Assembly (NCBI GenBank): GCA_951812925.1
Contig: OX638369.1
Location: forward strand, 25,996,533-26,060,532
Direction of reading: 5' to 3'
Source of the DNA: Calliopum simillimum
Taxonomy: Eukaryota > Arthropoda > Insecta > Diptera > Lauxaniidae
DNA length: 64,000 bases
The translations under genes and the position numbers were made by a program. The notes beneath the pieces are model-generated. The model was not told where the DNA came from. It saw only the letters and a list, made by a program, of their open reading frames with translations, and did no database searches. This document shows, one piece after another, positions 21,492-35,500 of the stretch. The first letter of the stretch is position 1; each line of letters begins with the position of its first letter.

Positions 21492-24400
21492 TTTGATGTA
21501 TAGGTGATATTATCGGATATATCAAAAAATTAGGGAACAAGGTTGGGGGTAGATTTCATTATATGTGTACTTACCACCATAATAATTTTATGTTACTTGA
21601 AAACCAACATGTGATATTTCTGTTAATGTGGTCAGTTATGTCCTGCAACCCTTTGTGTTAATTGTGTTAGTATGTTCAGGTCGAGTTGCCTATTGTAGGG
21701 TATAATGATTTTTACACTGACACTTATAGACATAATAATGAAACCCATATAGATCCGGTTGCGGATTATAGGGTATAATCGTTTCCGTAATAAGTAAAAA
21801 CCATAGTAAAAACCATAGTAAAATGAGAAAACATTCATATGAGGTTATCTATATATTTATTCCTTTATTGAGTTTGGATGGTATAATTGAGTTTAGATGG
21901 TATAATGATGAAATGTGTATGATTATCAGCTGTTGGGTCTCTCAACACGTTGTTATATAGTCGTACATTCACTGAAAAACCTGTTATTCTTGGTAGAGCC
22001 CTATATTGTACTTGCTCTTACAATTGGTTATATAATTCAAATACATCTATTTTGTACTTTCAGTTATGACCAGTAACCTATGTGTGTTGAGAACTACGTT
22101 TAGATTTACTATCTACCAATAATCTGCAACCTGTGAGCGTTGAGAACGTAGTTTATGGTCAACCCAACTAATAAGTGTTGAGAACTATAAAGGTGAGTGT
22201 GTTTCTATATATTATATGTCTATCCTACCACCGTATATAGATAGGGAAAATATCAACTAACGTATCTTATTCTGTCTTATGAGACTTGTGAAAAAAATGT
22301 CTGGGTATGTGGTAACAACGTGCCCCTGTTTCTTTACTGTAGGTAAGATCTATAAAGTGTCGTGTCCTAACTGAGATATCCTGGTTCTCTAGGTTTTTGG
22401 ATGTCTATTCATTTCTGTCTCTTTATGATATAGTCATCAATCTTTTATGATATAGTAATCAATCTTTTACACAGGCTTGTAGAAAACTTGTAAATAATCT
22501 TTTTGACTCACCCCATCATTTTTAAAGTTCGGTTTTCCGTGTTTATGGATATTTGCTAAAGAATTCTCTGATGGCACCGTCAGTTATATTTAGTCTTGTA
22601 AACCAGTTCCTTAGTCTTAGAGTTATTTTTCTATACAGGGCCATAAAACATTTTTTGAAAACCGTATATCACCGTATACAAGACTAGATGCATCTTTTAT
22701 GCAACTACACTTTGTTATCCGAGAACTAAAATGCACTTTCTCTGCGAAAAATCCTTCCGTGAACCGTCTGTCGACGTAGACAAACTAAATGCATCTTTAA
22801 TAAAACACCATATTTTACTCCGTTTGAGTTAAGGTACACCTTATATGTGTAAAAAATATCGTAAACAACCGTACGTTATTGCAAAACAAAACTAATGCAT
22901 CTTACTATAAAACCGAAGAACCAGAAAAATAGAAATGTATCTTTTTAAATACACAAAACGCGCTTCACAATGTTCAAAAAATGAGATGTCTTTTGTCAAC
23001 ATACATCACTGCAAACACACTGAGTCATCCTTTTATACACCGAGGAACGCACTAAATGCATCTTTGTATGAAGCCACTTCGTTATAATGTAATAAAACCG
23101 TACGTCATTGAAAAATTCGCAAAAACTAATGCATCTTTTTCTATGGACCGAAAAATCAAATGCATCTTTCGTAGGGCCGTGTATCGCGAAAAATATCTTT
23201 TGCAAATGTCTGTTACAGAACAATAACTAACCGAAAAACCAAATACCAAAAAATAACAAAAAACGAAAAAATAATTAAATGCATCTTTTATTCAAACCGA
23301 ACAACCGAAAAAAACAACTACATGTATCATTTCAGAAAAAACCCGCACTACGTTATGTTCAAATTATACTATTAACGCACAATTGATTATGTTGTCAAAG
23401 TTAATGCGATTTAGTGTGGATTGGCGGAGAAAAATATCAAAATAACACAAGTGTTTTGTTGTATTCAGAAACATAGTTATTCAGAAAATAAGTATAAAAA
23501 TGGAAAATAAGGTCAAAAAACCTATGAATCAAAATTAGAGTCAATCTATTATTTGTTATCTAAGGTATAACCGTAATTAGTCAGTCTGTATCAAAAATAT
23601 AACTGTCCGGTCTATTAAGTGTATAATTTTTAGTTTCCTTAAACTGATGTATTAAAATAAATTAATAGCTGTATTTTGGACACGCATGTTGGCAAAAACC
23701 TACTCTCCTTTAATGTGTAGTGTGCATTCGCCATAAATCTCTTTGATGTCGTGTATACTTTGCCTAATGTTGAACAAACCAATTCCATTATGCATTGGAA
23801 CGACATACTACATTTAAGGGGAAAATGATCATATGTATATAACATGTCATAGGACATGTAGAGAAACGGAACATCTTTTTTTAAAAAATGGGAATGGGGT
23901 TGCTTTGTTGCCACATTGTGGCAAGTGTATGTTAATATGTGCGACAATTGGAAACAATCGGCGTGTAGTTAGTGAAAAAGATCGGAATTTATAGGCGTTT
24001 ATCAATCTTAATATTAATTGATTGGTAATTACACAGGTCTGGAGTGTTTTACCTGTGTTTCTAGATTGAAGAAATACCCTATCGCATTCTTATACGTTGC
24101 AAAACCATCGTACATGGAAATAGTGCATAAAGGAAAGGCAATTGTCGTGTCGCTCATTGTGAAAAAACTGATTTTCATTTGTTTTTTAGAAATTTTGTCT
24201 TTATCAGACGAATAAGGTCATTGGGTCAAAAAAATGGCTATAAGGTGCTAGTCATTTCTTTGGGGGACTAATGGGTGATTTGTGAGACATAGTCTCACCT
24301 TTGATATCCCTACCTATGGGGACGCAACCTGATCACTATACGAAACCCTATGCACAGCTATTTCCTTATACGGTAGGTCAGTACACAGAAACCCTAATTG

Positions 24401-25634
24401 TTAATATCACTTAATCGTTTTTACTGTTGTATGGTGTGTATGTTCTGTGGATGTGTGTGTTCTTGTATGAATTTATTGAAGAGAACATAGTTGTTAATAT
24501 ACGTATCCAATCTAACTGTCATACTATTGATTTGTATGTGAAAGGAGACAATCAAAAGTTGTTAATATACGTATACAATCTAACTGTTATACCATTGACT
24601 TGTATGTGAAAGTGGACAATAAAAGTCAATCATCCATGTGTACCTATTCTATATATACTTACTATATACACTTAATGATATAGTATACTTAATGATATAA
24701 TATATGTATCGTTGAATCAACATATATATCACAGTTGTGTTGTCCTGGACACCGTCGCTATATGTTTCCCAGAAGTACCAAATGTGAACACTGTTATCTG
24801 TTCTCATTGGGGCATATTGTGTTTTTGTATATTAGAGTTATTCACAAAACCCTCACTCACTTATGTTATATCATACCCTATCACTTTCCATTTTACGGGA
24901 ACTCTTTTAACACTGTTAGACCTTCAGGGGCAGATTGGATTACCTTGTTGAATGTGTGTGTCCCTATCAGTTTGTTGAAGTAAAACCATTTGAGATATGG
25001 TTAGATTAAAGGATGTACTATTATGTCTGTTATGGTTATCATTTATCAATAATGTGAATACGCAAGCTCAGTTTTTACCTGTGGTAGAGAAACCACTAGT
25101 AAATGAGGAGTGTTTAAAAACCTAGGCGCAACTCTGGGTGTGGTCAATCTCACTCTAGACTCTTTATTCCGTGGGGTATCATGGTGGGGACATTAAGTCA
25201 CTAGATTCGAAGTATCATTGTCATCGACCTTTACTTTTCTCAATACTTATCAACCAGAACGGTGACCGAATTTATACTATATGTCCGAGCCCATTGCATT
25301 TATGAATGTCCGTCTGTAGTCACTTTGATCTAAGTTCCGTATCAAAACCGGTTTATAAAAAGGTTTTTACAAAAGGTATTGTTTCGGTCCGCGATTCTAG
25401 TTTCTTGTAGGTTTAAGTCTCTATTACATGTGTACTTCTCGACCATAGTCAGATGCATGTGTAATTTCAACGGCTTCAGACTGCTTCCGATTTATGTACC
25501 TGTAAAGAAAAGTAAAAAATAAAAAATAAAAGGTCGGGACAGGGATCTGCTAATGGTAAATTCGCCGTTAAGGCATAAGATATGTTAACCATATCAATAA
25601 GGTTGGGTTGTCCGTGCAGGATTCAGATTGGGCT

Positions 25635-25681
25635 GCCAATAAACGTTTTTCATCCTCGCCCATGAGGAATCATCAGTTGGC
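25635..25681 (-). ncRNA. Hammerhead ribozyme motif, copy 2
   Basis: Identical to the copy 1 motif: CTGATGA core, 5-bp stem II, GAA, AAACGTTT stem III, and closing stem I GCCAA/TTGGC on the minus strand. Confidence 0.7.
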
Positions 25682-28600
25682 TTTGATGTATAGGTGATAT
25701 TATCGGATATCAAAAATTAGGGAACAAGGTTGGGGGTAGATTTCATTATATGTGTACTTACCACCATAACAATTTTATGTTACTTGAAAACCAACATGTG
25801 ATATTTCTGTTAATGTGGTCAGTTATGTCCTGCAACCCTTTGTGTTAATTGTGTTAGTATGTTCAGGTCGAGTTGCCTATTGTAGGGTATAATGATTTTT
25901 ACACTGACACTTATAGACATAATAATGAAACCCATATAGATCCGGTTGCGGATTATAGGGTATAATCGTTTCCGTAATAAGTAAAAACCATAGTAAAAAC
26001 CATAGTAAAATGAGAAAACATTCATATGAGGTTATCTATGTATTTATTCCTTTATTGAGTTTGGATGGTATAATTGAGTTTAGATGGTATAATGATGAAA
26101 TGTGTATGATTATCAGCTGTTGGGTCTCTCAACACGTTGTTATATAGTCGTACATTCACTGAAAAACCTGTTATTCTTGGTAGAGCCCTATATTGTACTT
26201 GCTCTTACAATTGGTTATATAATTCAAATACATCTATTTTGTACTTTCAGTTATGACCAGTAACCTATGTGTGTTGAGAACTACGTTTAGATTTACTATC
26301 TACCAATAATCTGCAACCTGTGAGCGTTGAGAACGTAGTTTATGGTCAACCCAACTAATAAGTGTTGAGAACTATAAAGGTGAGTGTGTTTCTATATATT
26401 ATATGTCTATCCTACCACCGTATATAGATAGGGAAAATATCAACTAACGTATCTTATTCTGTCTTATGAGACTTGTGAAAAAAATGTCTGGGTATGTGGT
26501 AACAACGTGCCCCTGTTTCTTTACTGTAGGTAAGATCTATAAAGTGTCGTGTCCTAACTGAGATATCCTGGTTCTCTAGGTTTTTGGATGTCTATTCATT
26601 TCTGTCTCTTTATGATATAGTCATCAATCTTTTATGATATAGTAATCAATCTTTTACACAGGCTTGTAGAAAACTTGTAAATAATCTTTTTGACTCACCC
26701 CATCATTTTTAAAGTTCGGTTTTCCGTGTTTATGGATATTTGCTAAAGAATTCTCTGATGGCACCGTCAGTTATATTTAGTCTTGTAAACCAGTTCCTTA
26801 GTCTTAGAGTTATTTTTCTATACAGGGCCATAAAACATTTTTGAAAACCGTATATCACCGTATACAAGACTAGATGCATCTTTTATGCAACTACACTTTG
26901 TTATCCGAGAACTAAAATGCACTTTCTCTGCGAAAAATCCTTCCGTGAACCGTCTGTCGACGTAGACAAACTAAATGCATCTTTAATAAAACACCATATT
27001 TTACTCCGTTTGAGTTAAGGTACACCTTATATGTGTAAAAAATATCGTAAACAACCGTACGTTATTGCAAAACAAAACTAATGCATCTTACTATAAAACC
27101 GAAGAACCAGAAAAATAGAAATGTATCTTTTTAAATACACAAAACGCGCTTCACAATGTTCAAAAAATGAGATGTCTTTTGTCAACATACATCACTGCAA
27201 ACACACTGAGTCATCCTTTTATACACCGAGGAACGCACTAAATGCATCTTTGTATGAAGCCACCTCGTTATAATGTAATAAAACCGTACGTCATTGAAAA
27301 ATTCGCAAAAACTAATGCATCTTTTTCTATGGACCGAAAAATCAAATGCATCTTTCGTAGGGCCGTGTATCACGAAAAATATCTTTTGCAAATGTCTGTT
27401 ACAGAACAATAACTAACCGAAAAACCAAATACCAAAAAATAACAAAAAACGAAAAAATAATTAAATGCATCTTTTATTCAAACCGAACAACCGAAAAAAA
27501 CAACTACATGTATCATTTCAGAAAAAACCCGCACTACGTTATGTTCAAATTATACTATTAACGCACAATTGATTATGTTGTCAAAGTTAATGCGATTTAG
27601 TGTGGATTGGCGGAGAAAAATATCAAAATAACACAAGTGTTTTGTTGTATTCAGAAACATAGTTATTCAGAAAATAAGTATAAAAATGGAAAATAAGGTC
27701 AAAAAACCTATGAATCAAAATTAGAGTCAATCTATTATTTGTTATCTAAGGTATAACCGTAACTAGTCAGTCTGTATCAAAAATATAACTGTCCGGTCTA
27801 TTAAGTGTATAATTTTTTTTAGTTTCCTTAAACTGATGTATTAAAATAAATTAATAGCTGTATTTTGGACACGCATGTTGGCAAAAACCTACTCTCCTTT
27901 AATGTGTAGTGTGCATTCGCCATAAATCTCTTTGATGTCGTGTATACTTTGCCTAATGTTGAACAAACCAATTCCATTATGCATTGGAACGACATACTAC
28001 ATTTAAGGGGAAAATGATCATATGTATATAACATGTCATAGGACATGTAGAGAAACGGAACATCTTTTTTAAAAAATGGGAATGGGGTTGCTTTGTTGCC
28101 ACATTGTGGCAAGTGTATGTTAATATGTGCGACAATTGGAAACAATCGGCGTGTAGTTAGTGAAAAAGATCGGAATTTATAGGCGTTTATCAATCTTAAT
28201 ATTAATTGATTGGTAATTACACAGGTCTGGAGTGTTTTACCTGTGTTTCTAGATTGAAGAAATACCCTATCGCATTCTTATACGTTGCAAAACCATCGTA
28301 CATGGAAATAGTGCATAAAGGAAAGGCAATTGTCGTGTCGCTCATTGTGAAAAAACTATACTTTGCAAGTGACGCTGTCGTATCGCACATTGTGAAAACT
28401 ATATTTTGCCAGAAACCTCTGAATAAAGGCAATTTATCATTTCAAAACTGGGTTTTAGCTCTGTAAAACCAAGACATTGTTTCGAAAACTGTGGGTTTGG
28501 TGTTATAAAACCTGGGTTTTGGTGCTACCAGAAACCTTACGATTGTCCATGTCGTATATTGTGCAAAGACCTGATATATTCCTGTGTTTCTGCTAAAACT

Positions 28601-28962
28601 TTGGTGAGTTATGACTTTAGAAACTATGTTTGGTGTTATGCCAACAAAAAATTAGTTATTATGATCAGTACATGTTTAGGGGTATATATTTTTTTGATAA
28701 AATGGTTATTCCATTGTGTTTAACGTAATCAGGTTTGTCTCTGACCTTTTTTGGTTCATATGTATATAGTCTTGTACTAATGGTTTTGTAATAATGGTCG
28801 CAGTGTCTTATAAGTCTTTTTAATTTTTATCTACATTCAGTATAACCATACAAAATTATGAATTCCTCCTCTATTTTTTGAATAATCTACTGAACCCCAG
28901 TCCGTCTGTCTTATACTGTGAGGGTTACTCATTCAGTTATTTATTTTTTATATAATGCTAAA

Positions 28963-29213
28963 GAAAAACCGTGTGAACTAGATAAGTGAAAAACATGCCC
29001 TATATTCCTATAATTCAATCCTTGTTTATGGATGAATCAAAAATACTTATTTTGGAAAAAAATCCACGTTGGAGGACAGATGCTAGAAAAACCGTATGAA
29101 CTAGATGAGTGAAAAACCTGCCCTGTATTCCTATAATTCTATAATTCAATCCTTGTTTATGGATGAATCAAAAATATTTATTCTGGAAAAAATCCACGTT
29201 GGAGGACAGATGT
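28963..29213 (+). repeat. 123-bp tandem duplication in copy 2
   Basis: Two units, each starting GAAAAACCGTRTGAACTAGA and ending in a shared CCACGTTGGAGGACAGATG. The second unit gains an extra ATAATTCT. The same duplication is in copy 4 (40763-41010), so it predates array amplification. Confidence 0.8.
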
Positions 29214-29574
29214 TGAAGTGGATTTATCGTTTGACTCTTATTAACCTAAGGGCTGTGATAACCTACCCAAAATCCCTAATTATTAACTGGTTTTTATTTT
29301 TGTCTCTTGTGTGTACTGATCTACATTCTAATTTGGTCTGTTATAGTTATATTTGTCGTGTGACTAACATTGGTCTAAGGGATGATAGACTTATTGTTAC
29401 AACGTGATTATTTTTAAGATATATACTAATTTTTCCAAAAATATATAGTGCTCCTTAAATATTAAGCGACAATCTACTATGTGTGTTGATCTATATTGGC
29501 TAACCCCCCTATTTTGTCTATAGTGTGTAATGATTTATAGTGACTAACCTATAGGGTACTCCTACTAATTGCAG

Positions 29575-29883
29575 TGTTCAAGACCAGATCAGTGGTATTG
29601 GCCTTGGTGACGTGTCCTATAGTTGTTACGAAAAAACTCCAATCACGCTTATTCCACATATACCTATCCAGAAAGACAACTTATTTGCAAGAAGAACCAC
29701 GGTGCGTTTTTTTCTATTGGAGCCATCAGTGAGTGTCGCCTCACCATATATAGGATTAGCACTTTTTTGAAAACCATTGAAAGGGTGTTATAGTATACGC
29801 ATCCCATCTGGGAGAGGAAGTACACCTGTGGCTGTGGTTCAGTGCCAGTATATGCTGACAAGGAACCTTCTTTTAACACATGA
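29575..29883 (+). pseudogene. Two possible coding exons (copy 2 version)
   Basis: Same layout as 41374-41683 in copy 4: acceptor ...CTAATTGCAG, 127-nt open exon, donor GTGCGT, acceptor ...GTTATAG at 29793, 90-nt exon ending in TGA. Two amino-acid changes relative to copy 4 (Y to C, A to T). This copy lacks the downstream coding region. Confidence 0.3.
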
Positions 29884-29975
29884 AAATAAGTTTGGCTTGG
29901 TGGCATAAATAACGGTGAGTTATATTCATATGCCATAGCTACAACTATAGTACGTTGGTTAATAGTTATGGTGGT

Positions 29976-30082
29976 ATAGCTGCGACAATTCTGCCGATTT
30001 ATTAATGATTCCCCGATATCTGAAACGGGTAGCACAAACAAGCATCTCAGCCTATCTGGATGGTCTTAGACAAGTAAAATGA
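29976..30082 (+). pseudogene. Endonuclease ORF C-terminal remnant
   Basis: Encodes YSCDNSADLLMIPRYLKR and onward to LDGLRQVK then TGA, identical to the end of the 46168-46773 ORF. A 6-bp unexplained TGGTGG sits at the deletion junction. Shows that copy 2 derives from a copy with the full coding region. Confidence 0.85.
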
Positions 30083-31208
30083 ATGGGTTGATATTGTTCA
30101 CATTCAGTAATGGGATCCCTCCCGCGACAGTGTTCCAGGCTCCGACATCTGGTGGATACCTATATCCATAACTATCTTATGGAAATGTGTTGAGGGCAAT
30201 TACCAAAAACGTTCCTCAGTAAATACTTGTTTTAAAACTCACACATATGCGTTGGGAATTGAAGTATAATCAAAAACACGTAAAAAATGGCATACACATA
30301 ATAAAATAACTATTTAGAGCTATATTTAGCATACAAGTGAAGGTGTTATTTACTAACATCATTTTATATGTGTACTACAACTATTTTTGGTATGGGATAA
30401 TAGAAGTTTGAAGAATAACCACTCTCCTATTTCTATTACTACATGTTATTATACACCATCGTGTATTGAAGAATGTAAAATAAATTGTATGTTCCCTACA
30501 ATATACAAATGTCGAATGTATCGTAATTATTCATGTTTATTAATTTGAAGATTGTATGATATTGTACACTAGTATGTGTGAATGTACTATTTCTTAGAAA
30601 GTTATTTATTGAAAATTTATTTGTTAATATTCTTTATAGTTTTTACACCGTGTCTGTAATATGATTGTATTATCCGTAGACAATAACCTTAATTTGTGAT
30701 TCCACACCTAAATGTGAAACATACTAATTCTTAGGAAATATTTTCACTGAATTATTATTTGTAATACTTTTATAGTTTGTACACTGTTTTATCAAATATG
30801 ATTGTATTATCTGTAGATATAACTTTAATTGTAATTCCACGCATAAAATGTGAATAAAAACCAGCATTATCTGACCTAAAAATGGAACTAAATATCTATT
30901 TGGAGCTAGGGGTATACTATAGTAAAATGGGCATAAAAAACTTATATGGCACATTGCGTTTCTCACACACCATGGTTTATGACGACATTTGTGTTTCTCA
31001 TGCTTTCGGGGTTATCGTGCATGGGGTTCATTTACGCTATTATATATTACATCACTATTTATAGTATTCACTTTAACTTCTAATCGACATGGCGTTCCTG
31101 ATGGGTGAGGCAATGGTCATCTCAGACACCTCGATCACTGTATACATAGCCTATATAGCCTATATATATATGTTCCAGAGATCGAATATACTATTCTAAA
31201 GACAACAG

Positions 31209-32111
31209 ATGGGCGGGGCCCGTCTTAGTTATTAGGGCTACGTACTCGGTTTTCCATGTATTAAACCTCGGGACTAGGGAAGATACAAATGGAAAACACA
31301 ACGCATCCCGAATACTCAAAACGAGGATCTGTGACCATAACCAGAATGTTATCTTGGATCCACCTTTAGCAAAGTGTCAAGGCATTAAGGTATGGGTTCT
31401 TTTATGTTGTGTTAATAAATACATATATGAATAACTTGATACGACTATGACAACTTACTACGAAGATATTGATAATATATTGTGTATACAGATGGGCATT
31501 CCTGTTTCAGTCATACAAGTACATTATATGTATTTCCATACACTAAACCTTGGGGCGAGGGAAGATGTATGGGAACCTGATGCACGTGTAATCAGTAAAA
31601 ACAGGTTGTGTAACCGCACACAGAATGTTATCTTGGCTCCACCTTTAGCAAAGTGTCAAGGCATTAAGGTGGGTGTTTATTTTGTATTCAGAGGGCCATC
31701 CCATTTTAGGCTATATAAGGTGTACAAATGCCTGTATTTCCACATATTGGGCCTTGGGACTAGGTCTCTATGTGGAGCATTACTACTTCCTTATATTACC
31801 CCAAAACCGTTGTGTAACCACACCAGAACGTTATCTTGGATCCACCTAAAAAAGTGTCAAGGCGTTAAGGTGGGAATATCTTGTAATGTGTTCTTGTGTG
31901 AATGTCAGTGTATTTGTGTGTAAAATTGTTTTCAGATGGGCATAGTCTTGTTCTGTCATTGTAGATATATTTACATTTCCACACACTAAACCTTGGGTCG
32001 AGGGAAGATATATGGGAACGTGACACACCTCAATTACAGTTTAACAAGTTGTGTAACCGCACACAGAATGTTATCTTGGATCCACCTTTAGCAAAGTGTC
32101 AAGGCATTAAG
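31209..32111 (+). repeat. Four exon-like tandem repeats (copy 2)
   Basis: Four related 176-181-bp blocks (31209-31389, 31492-31668, 31692-31869, 31936-32111). Each follows a CAG or TTTTCAG and starts ATGGGC or AGGGCC. Each ends AAGTGTCAAGGCATTAAG followed by GTATGG or GTGGGT/A. They look like repeated exons with splice sites, but blocks 1 and 4 are closed in the frame used by 2 and 3, so a coding role is doubtful. They may be exons of a non-coding RNA. Confidence 0.55.
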
Positions 32112-32307
32112 GTGGGTGCTTATTTTGTATATGTAGGTGTATGTGATGTGAAAAATACATATGTCAAATAGTGTGCGATGACAAACGGATTATCTGGGAT
32201 TGTCATACTTGATACGCTTATATAACCCAACTCGTCTAGCGCGTCCATCACTATTTGTTGGATGCTCTAGTCGACTTTGAGTGTCGTTCCCTTTCTGTCT
32301 CCATGGC

Positions 32308-32490
32308 TTATGTGTAGTTTCTGACCACAACATATCCCATGCGTGAGGCCAGATTTAAGGGTAACGCCAGATAGGACCAGATGTGCGGCATTGACTCCAT
32401 GTAATGGATACCAATATTGACTCCTGATCCTATCGCAGACGCCACGTAGAATGGGTACATTGGCTCAGACATGCTCCTTGAAAAGGGCAT
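32308..32490 (-). CDS. Small hypothetical ORF, 60 aa (copy 2)
   Basis: Starts MPFSRSMSEPMYPFYVAS on the ribozyme strand, 15 bases after the conserved block at 32506-32544. Moderately hydrophobic middle, ending YVVVRNYT. Identical in copies 4 and 8. No recognised family, and identity alone is not evidence of selection in so young an array. Confidence 0.25.
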   Translation of the reverse strand: MPFSRSMSEPMYPFYVASAIGSGVNIGIHYMESMPHIWSYLALPLNLASRMGYVVVRNYT

Positions 32491-32575
32491 TTTTGTTTTA
32501 GGGTTTTAAGCCTCCTGTGCTCGAGGTTTCTCACCTACCTAAGCTAACAAAACATGCATGAGCAAGTCACATAAA

Positions 32576-35500
32576 CTGATTTTCATTTGTTTTTTAGAAA
32601 TTTTGTCTTTATCAGACGAATAAGGTCATTGGGTCAAAAAAATGGCTATAAGGTGCTAGTCATTTCTTTGGGGGACTAATGGGTGATTTGTGAGACATAG
32701 TCTCACCTTTGATATCCCTACCTATGGGGACGCAACCTGATCACTATACGAAACCCTATGCACAGCTATTTCCTTATACGGTAGGTCAGTACACAGAAAC
32801 CCTAATTGTTAATATCACTTAATCGTTTTTACTGTTGTATGGTGTGTATGTTCTGTGGATGTGTGTGTTCTTGTATGAATTTATTGAAGAGAACATAGTT
32901 GTTAATATACGTATCCAATCTAACTGTCATACTATTGATTTGTATGTGAAAGGAGACAATCAAAAGTTGTTAATATACGTATACAATCTAACTGTTATAC
33001 CATTGACTTGTATGTGAAAGTGGACAATAAAAGTCAATCATCCATGTGTACCTATTCTATATATACTTACTATATACACTTAATGATATAGTATACTTAA
33101 TGATATAATATATGTATCGTTGAATCAACATATATATCACAGTTGTGTTGTCCTGGACACCGTCGCTATATGTTTCCCAGAAGTACCAAATGTGAACACT
33201 GTTATCTGTTCTCATTGGGGCATATTGTGTTTTTGTATATTAGAGTTATTCACAAAACCCTCACTCACTTATGTTATATCATACCCTATCACTTTCCATT
33301 TTACGGGAACTCTTTTAACACTGTTAGACCTTCAGGGGCAGATTGGATTACCTTGTTGAATGTGTGTGTCCCTATCAGTTTGTTGAAGTAAAACCATTTG
33401 AGATATGGTTAGATTAAAGGATGTACTATTATGTCTGTTATGGTTATCATTTATCAATAATGTGAATACGCAAGCTCAGTTTTTACCTGTGGTAGAGAAA
33501 CCACTAGTAAATGAGGAGTGTTTAAAAACCTAGGCGCAACTCTGGGTGTGGTCAATCTCACTCTAGACTCTTTATTCCGTGGGGTATCATGGTGGGGACA
33601 TTAAGTCACTAGATTCGAAGTATCATTGTCATCGACCTTTACTTTTCTCAATACTTATCAACCAGAACGGTGACCGAATTTATACTATATGTCCGAGCCC
33701 ATTGCATTTATGAATGTCCGTCTGTAGTCACTTTGATCTAAGTTCCGTATCAAAACCGGTTTATAAAAAGGTTTTTACAAAAGGTATTGTTTCGGTCCGC
33801 GATTCTAGTTTCTTGTAGGTTTAAGTCTCTATTACATGTGTACTTCTCGACCATAGTCAGATGCATGTGTAATTTCAACGGCTTCAGACTGCTTCCGATT
33901 TATGTACCTGTAAAGAAAAGTAAAAAATAAAAAATAAAAGGTCGGGACAGGGATCTGCTAATGGTAAATTCGCCGTTAAGGCATAAGATATGTTAACCAT
34001 ATCAATAAGGTTGGGTTGTCCGTGCAGGATTCAGATTGGGCTGCCAATAAACGTTTTTCATCCTCGCCCATGAGGAATCATCAGTTGGCTTTGATGTATA
34101 GGTGATATTATCGGATATCAAAAATTAGGGAACAAGGTTGGGGGTAGATTTCATTATATGTGTACTTACCACCATAACAATTTTATGTTACTTGAAAACC
34201 AACATGTGATATTTCTGTTAATGTGGTCAGTTATGTCCTGCAACCCTTTGTGTTAATTGTGTTAGTATGTTCAGGTCGAGTTGCCTATTGTAGGGTATAA
34301 TGATTTTTACACTGACACTTATAGACATAATAATGAAACCCATATAGATCCGGTTGCGGATTATAGGGTATAATCGTTTCCGTAATAAGTAAAAACCATA
34401 GTAAAAACCATAGTAAAATGAGAAAACATTCATATGAGGTTATCTATGTATTTATTCCTTTATTGAGTTTGGATGGTATAATTGAGTTTAGATGGTATAA
34501 TGATGAAATGTGTATGATTATCAGCTGTTGGGTCTCTCAACACGTTGTTATATAGTCGTACATTCACTGAAAAACCTGTTATTCTTGGTAGAGCCCTATA
34601 TTGTACTTGCTCTTACAATTGGTTATATAATTCAAATACATCTATTTTGTACTTTCAGTTATGACCAGTAACCTATGTGTGTTGAGAACTACGTTTAGAT
34701 TTACTATCTACCAATAATCTGCAACCTGTGAGCGTTGAGAACGTAGTTTATGGTCAACCCAACTAATAAGTGTTGAGAACTATAAAGGTGAGTGTGTTTC
34801 TATATATTATATGTCTATCCTACCACCGTATATAGATAGGGAAAATATCAACTAACGTATCTTATTCTGTCTTATGAGACTTGTGAAAAAAATGTCTGGG
34901 TATGTGGTAACAACGTGCCCCTGTTTCTTTACTGTAGGTAAGATCTATAAAGTGTCGTGTCCTAACTGAGATATCCTGGTTCTCTAGGTTTTTGGATGTC
35001 TATTCATTTCTGTCTCTTTATGATATAGTCATCAATCTTTTATGATATAGTAATCAATCTTTTACACAGGCTTGTAGAAAACTTGTAAATAATCTTTTTG
35101 ACTCACCCCATCATTTTTAAAGTTCGGTTTTCCGTGTTTATGGATATTTGCTAAAGAATTCTCTGATGGCACCGTCAGTTATATTTAGTCTTGTAAACCA
35201 GTTCCTTAGTCTTAGAGTTATTTTTCTATACAGGGCCATAAAACATTTTTGAAAACCGTATATCACCGTATACAAGACTAGATGCATCTTTTATGCAACT
35301 ACACTTTGTTATCCGAGAACTAAAATGCACTTTCTCTGCGAAAAATCCTTCCGTGAACCGTCTGTCGACGTAGACAAACTAAATGCATCTTTAATAAAAC
35401 ACCATATTTTACTCCGTTTGAGTTAAGGTACACCTTATATGTGTAAAAAATATCGTAAACAACCGTACGTTATTGCAAAACAAAACTAATGCATCTTACT

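Larger units (their letters stand above)
18890..24167 (+). mobile_element. Giant element copy 1, truncated
   Basis: Runs from the shared terminus to a point equivalent to about 28355 in copy 2, where copy 2's terminus is joined directly (...CATTGTGAAAAAA then CTGATTTTC). It carries the 68-bp duplication near the terminus (19212-19347), the ribozyme motif (21445-21491, minus) and the ATGCATCTTT motif cluster (22685-23325). It alone contains a DINE-1-like insertion (20242-21330). It lacks the coding region. It marks the junction with host DNA on the left. Confidence 0.85.
24168..32575 (+). mobile_element. Giant element copy 2, full ends, coding region deleted
   Basis: Both ends are complete: the shared terminus at left, and ...CATGAGCAAGTCACATAAA at right running into copy 3. 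Compared with copy 4 it lacks about 4.9 kb (equivalent of about 41769-46663), including the reverse transcriptase. The last ~35 codons of the endonuclease ORF remain (29976-30082). A 76-bp stretch present in copy 4 near 47213-47290 is absent. It is a non-autonomous deletion derivative. Confidence 0.85.

Noticed and set aside
27828..28193. 121-aa minus-strand ORF in copy 2
   Set aside because: Poly-T length differences shift the frame in copies 1, 4 and 7, so it is not maintained.
29105..29407. 100-aa ORF starting MSEKPALYS in copies 2 and 4
   Set aside because: It starts in the 123-bp duplication and shows no domain; identity between young copies is not evidence of a gene.
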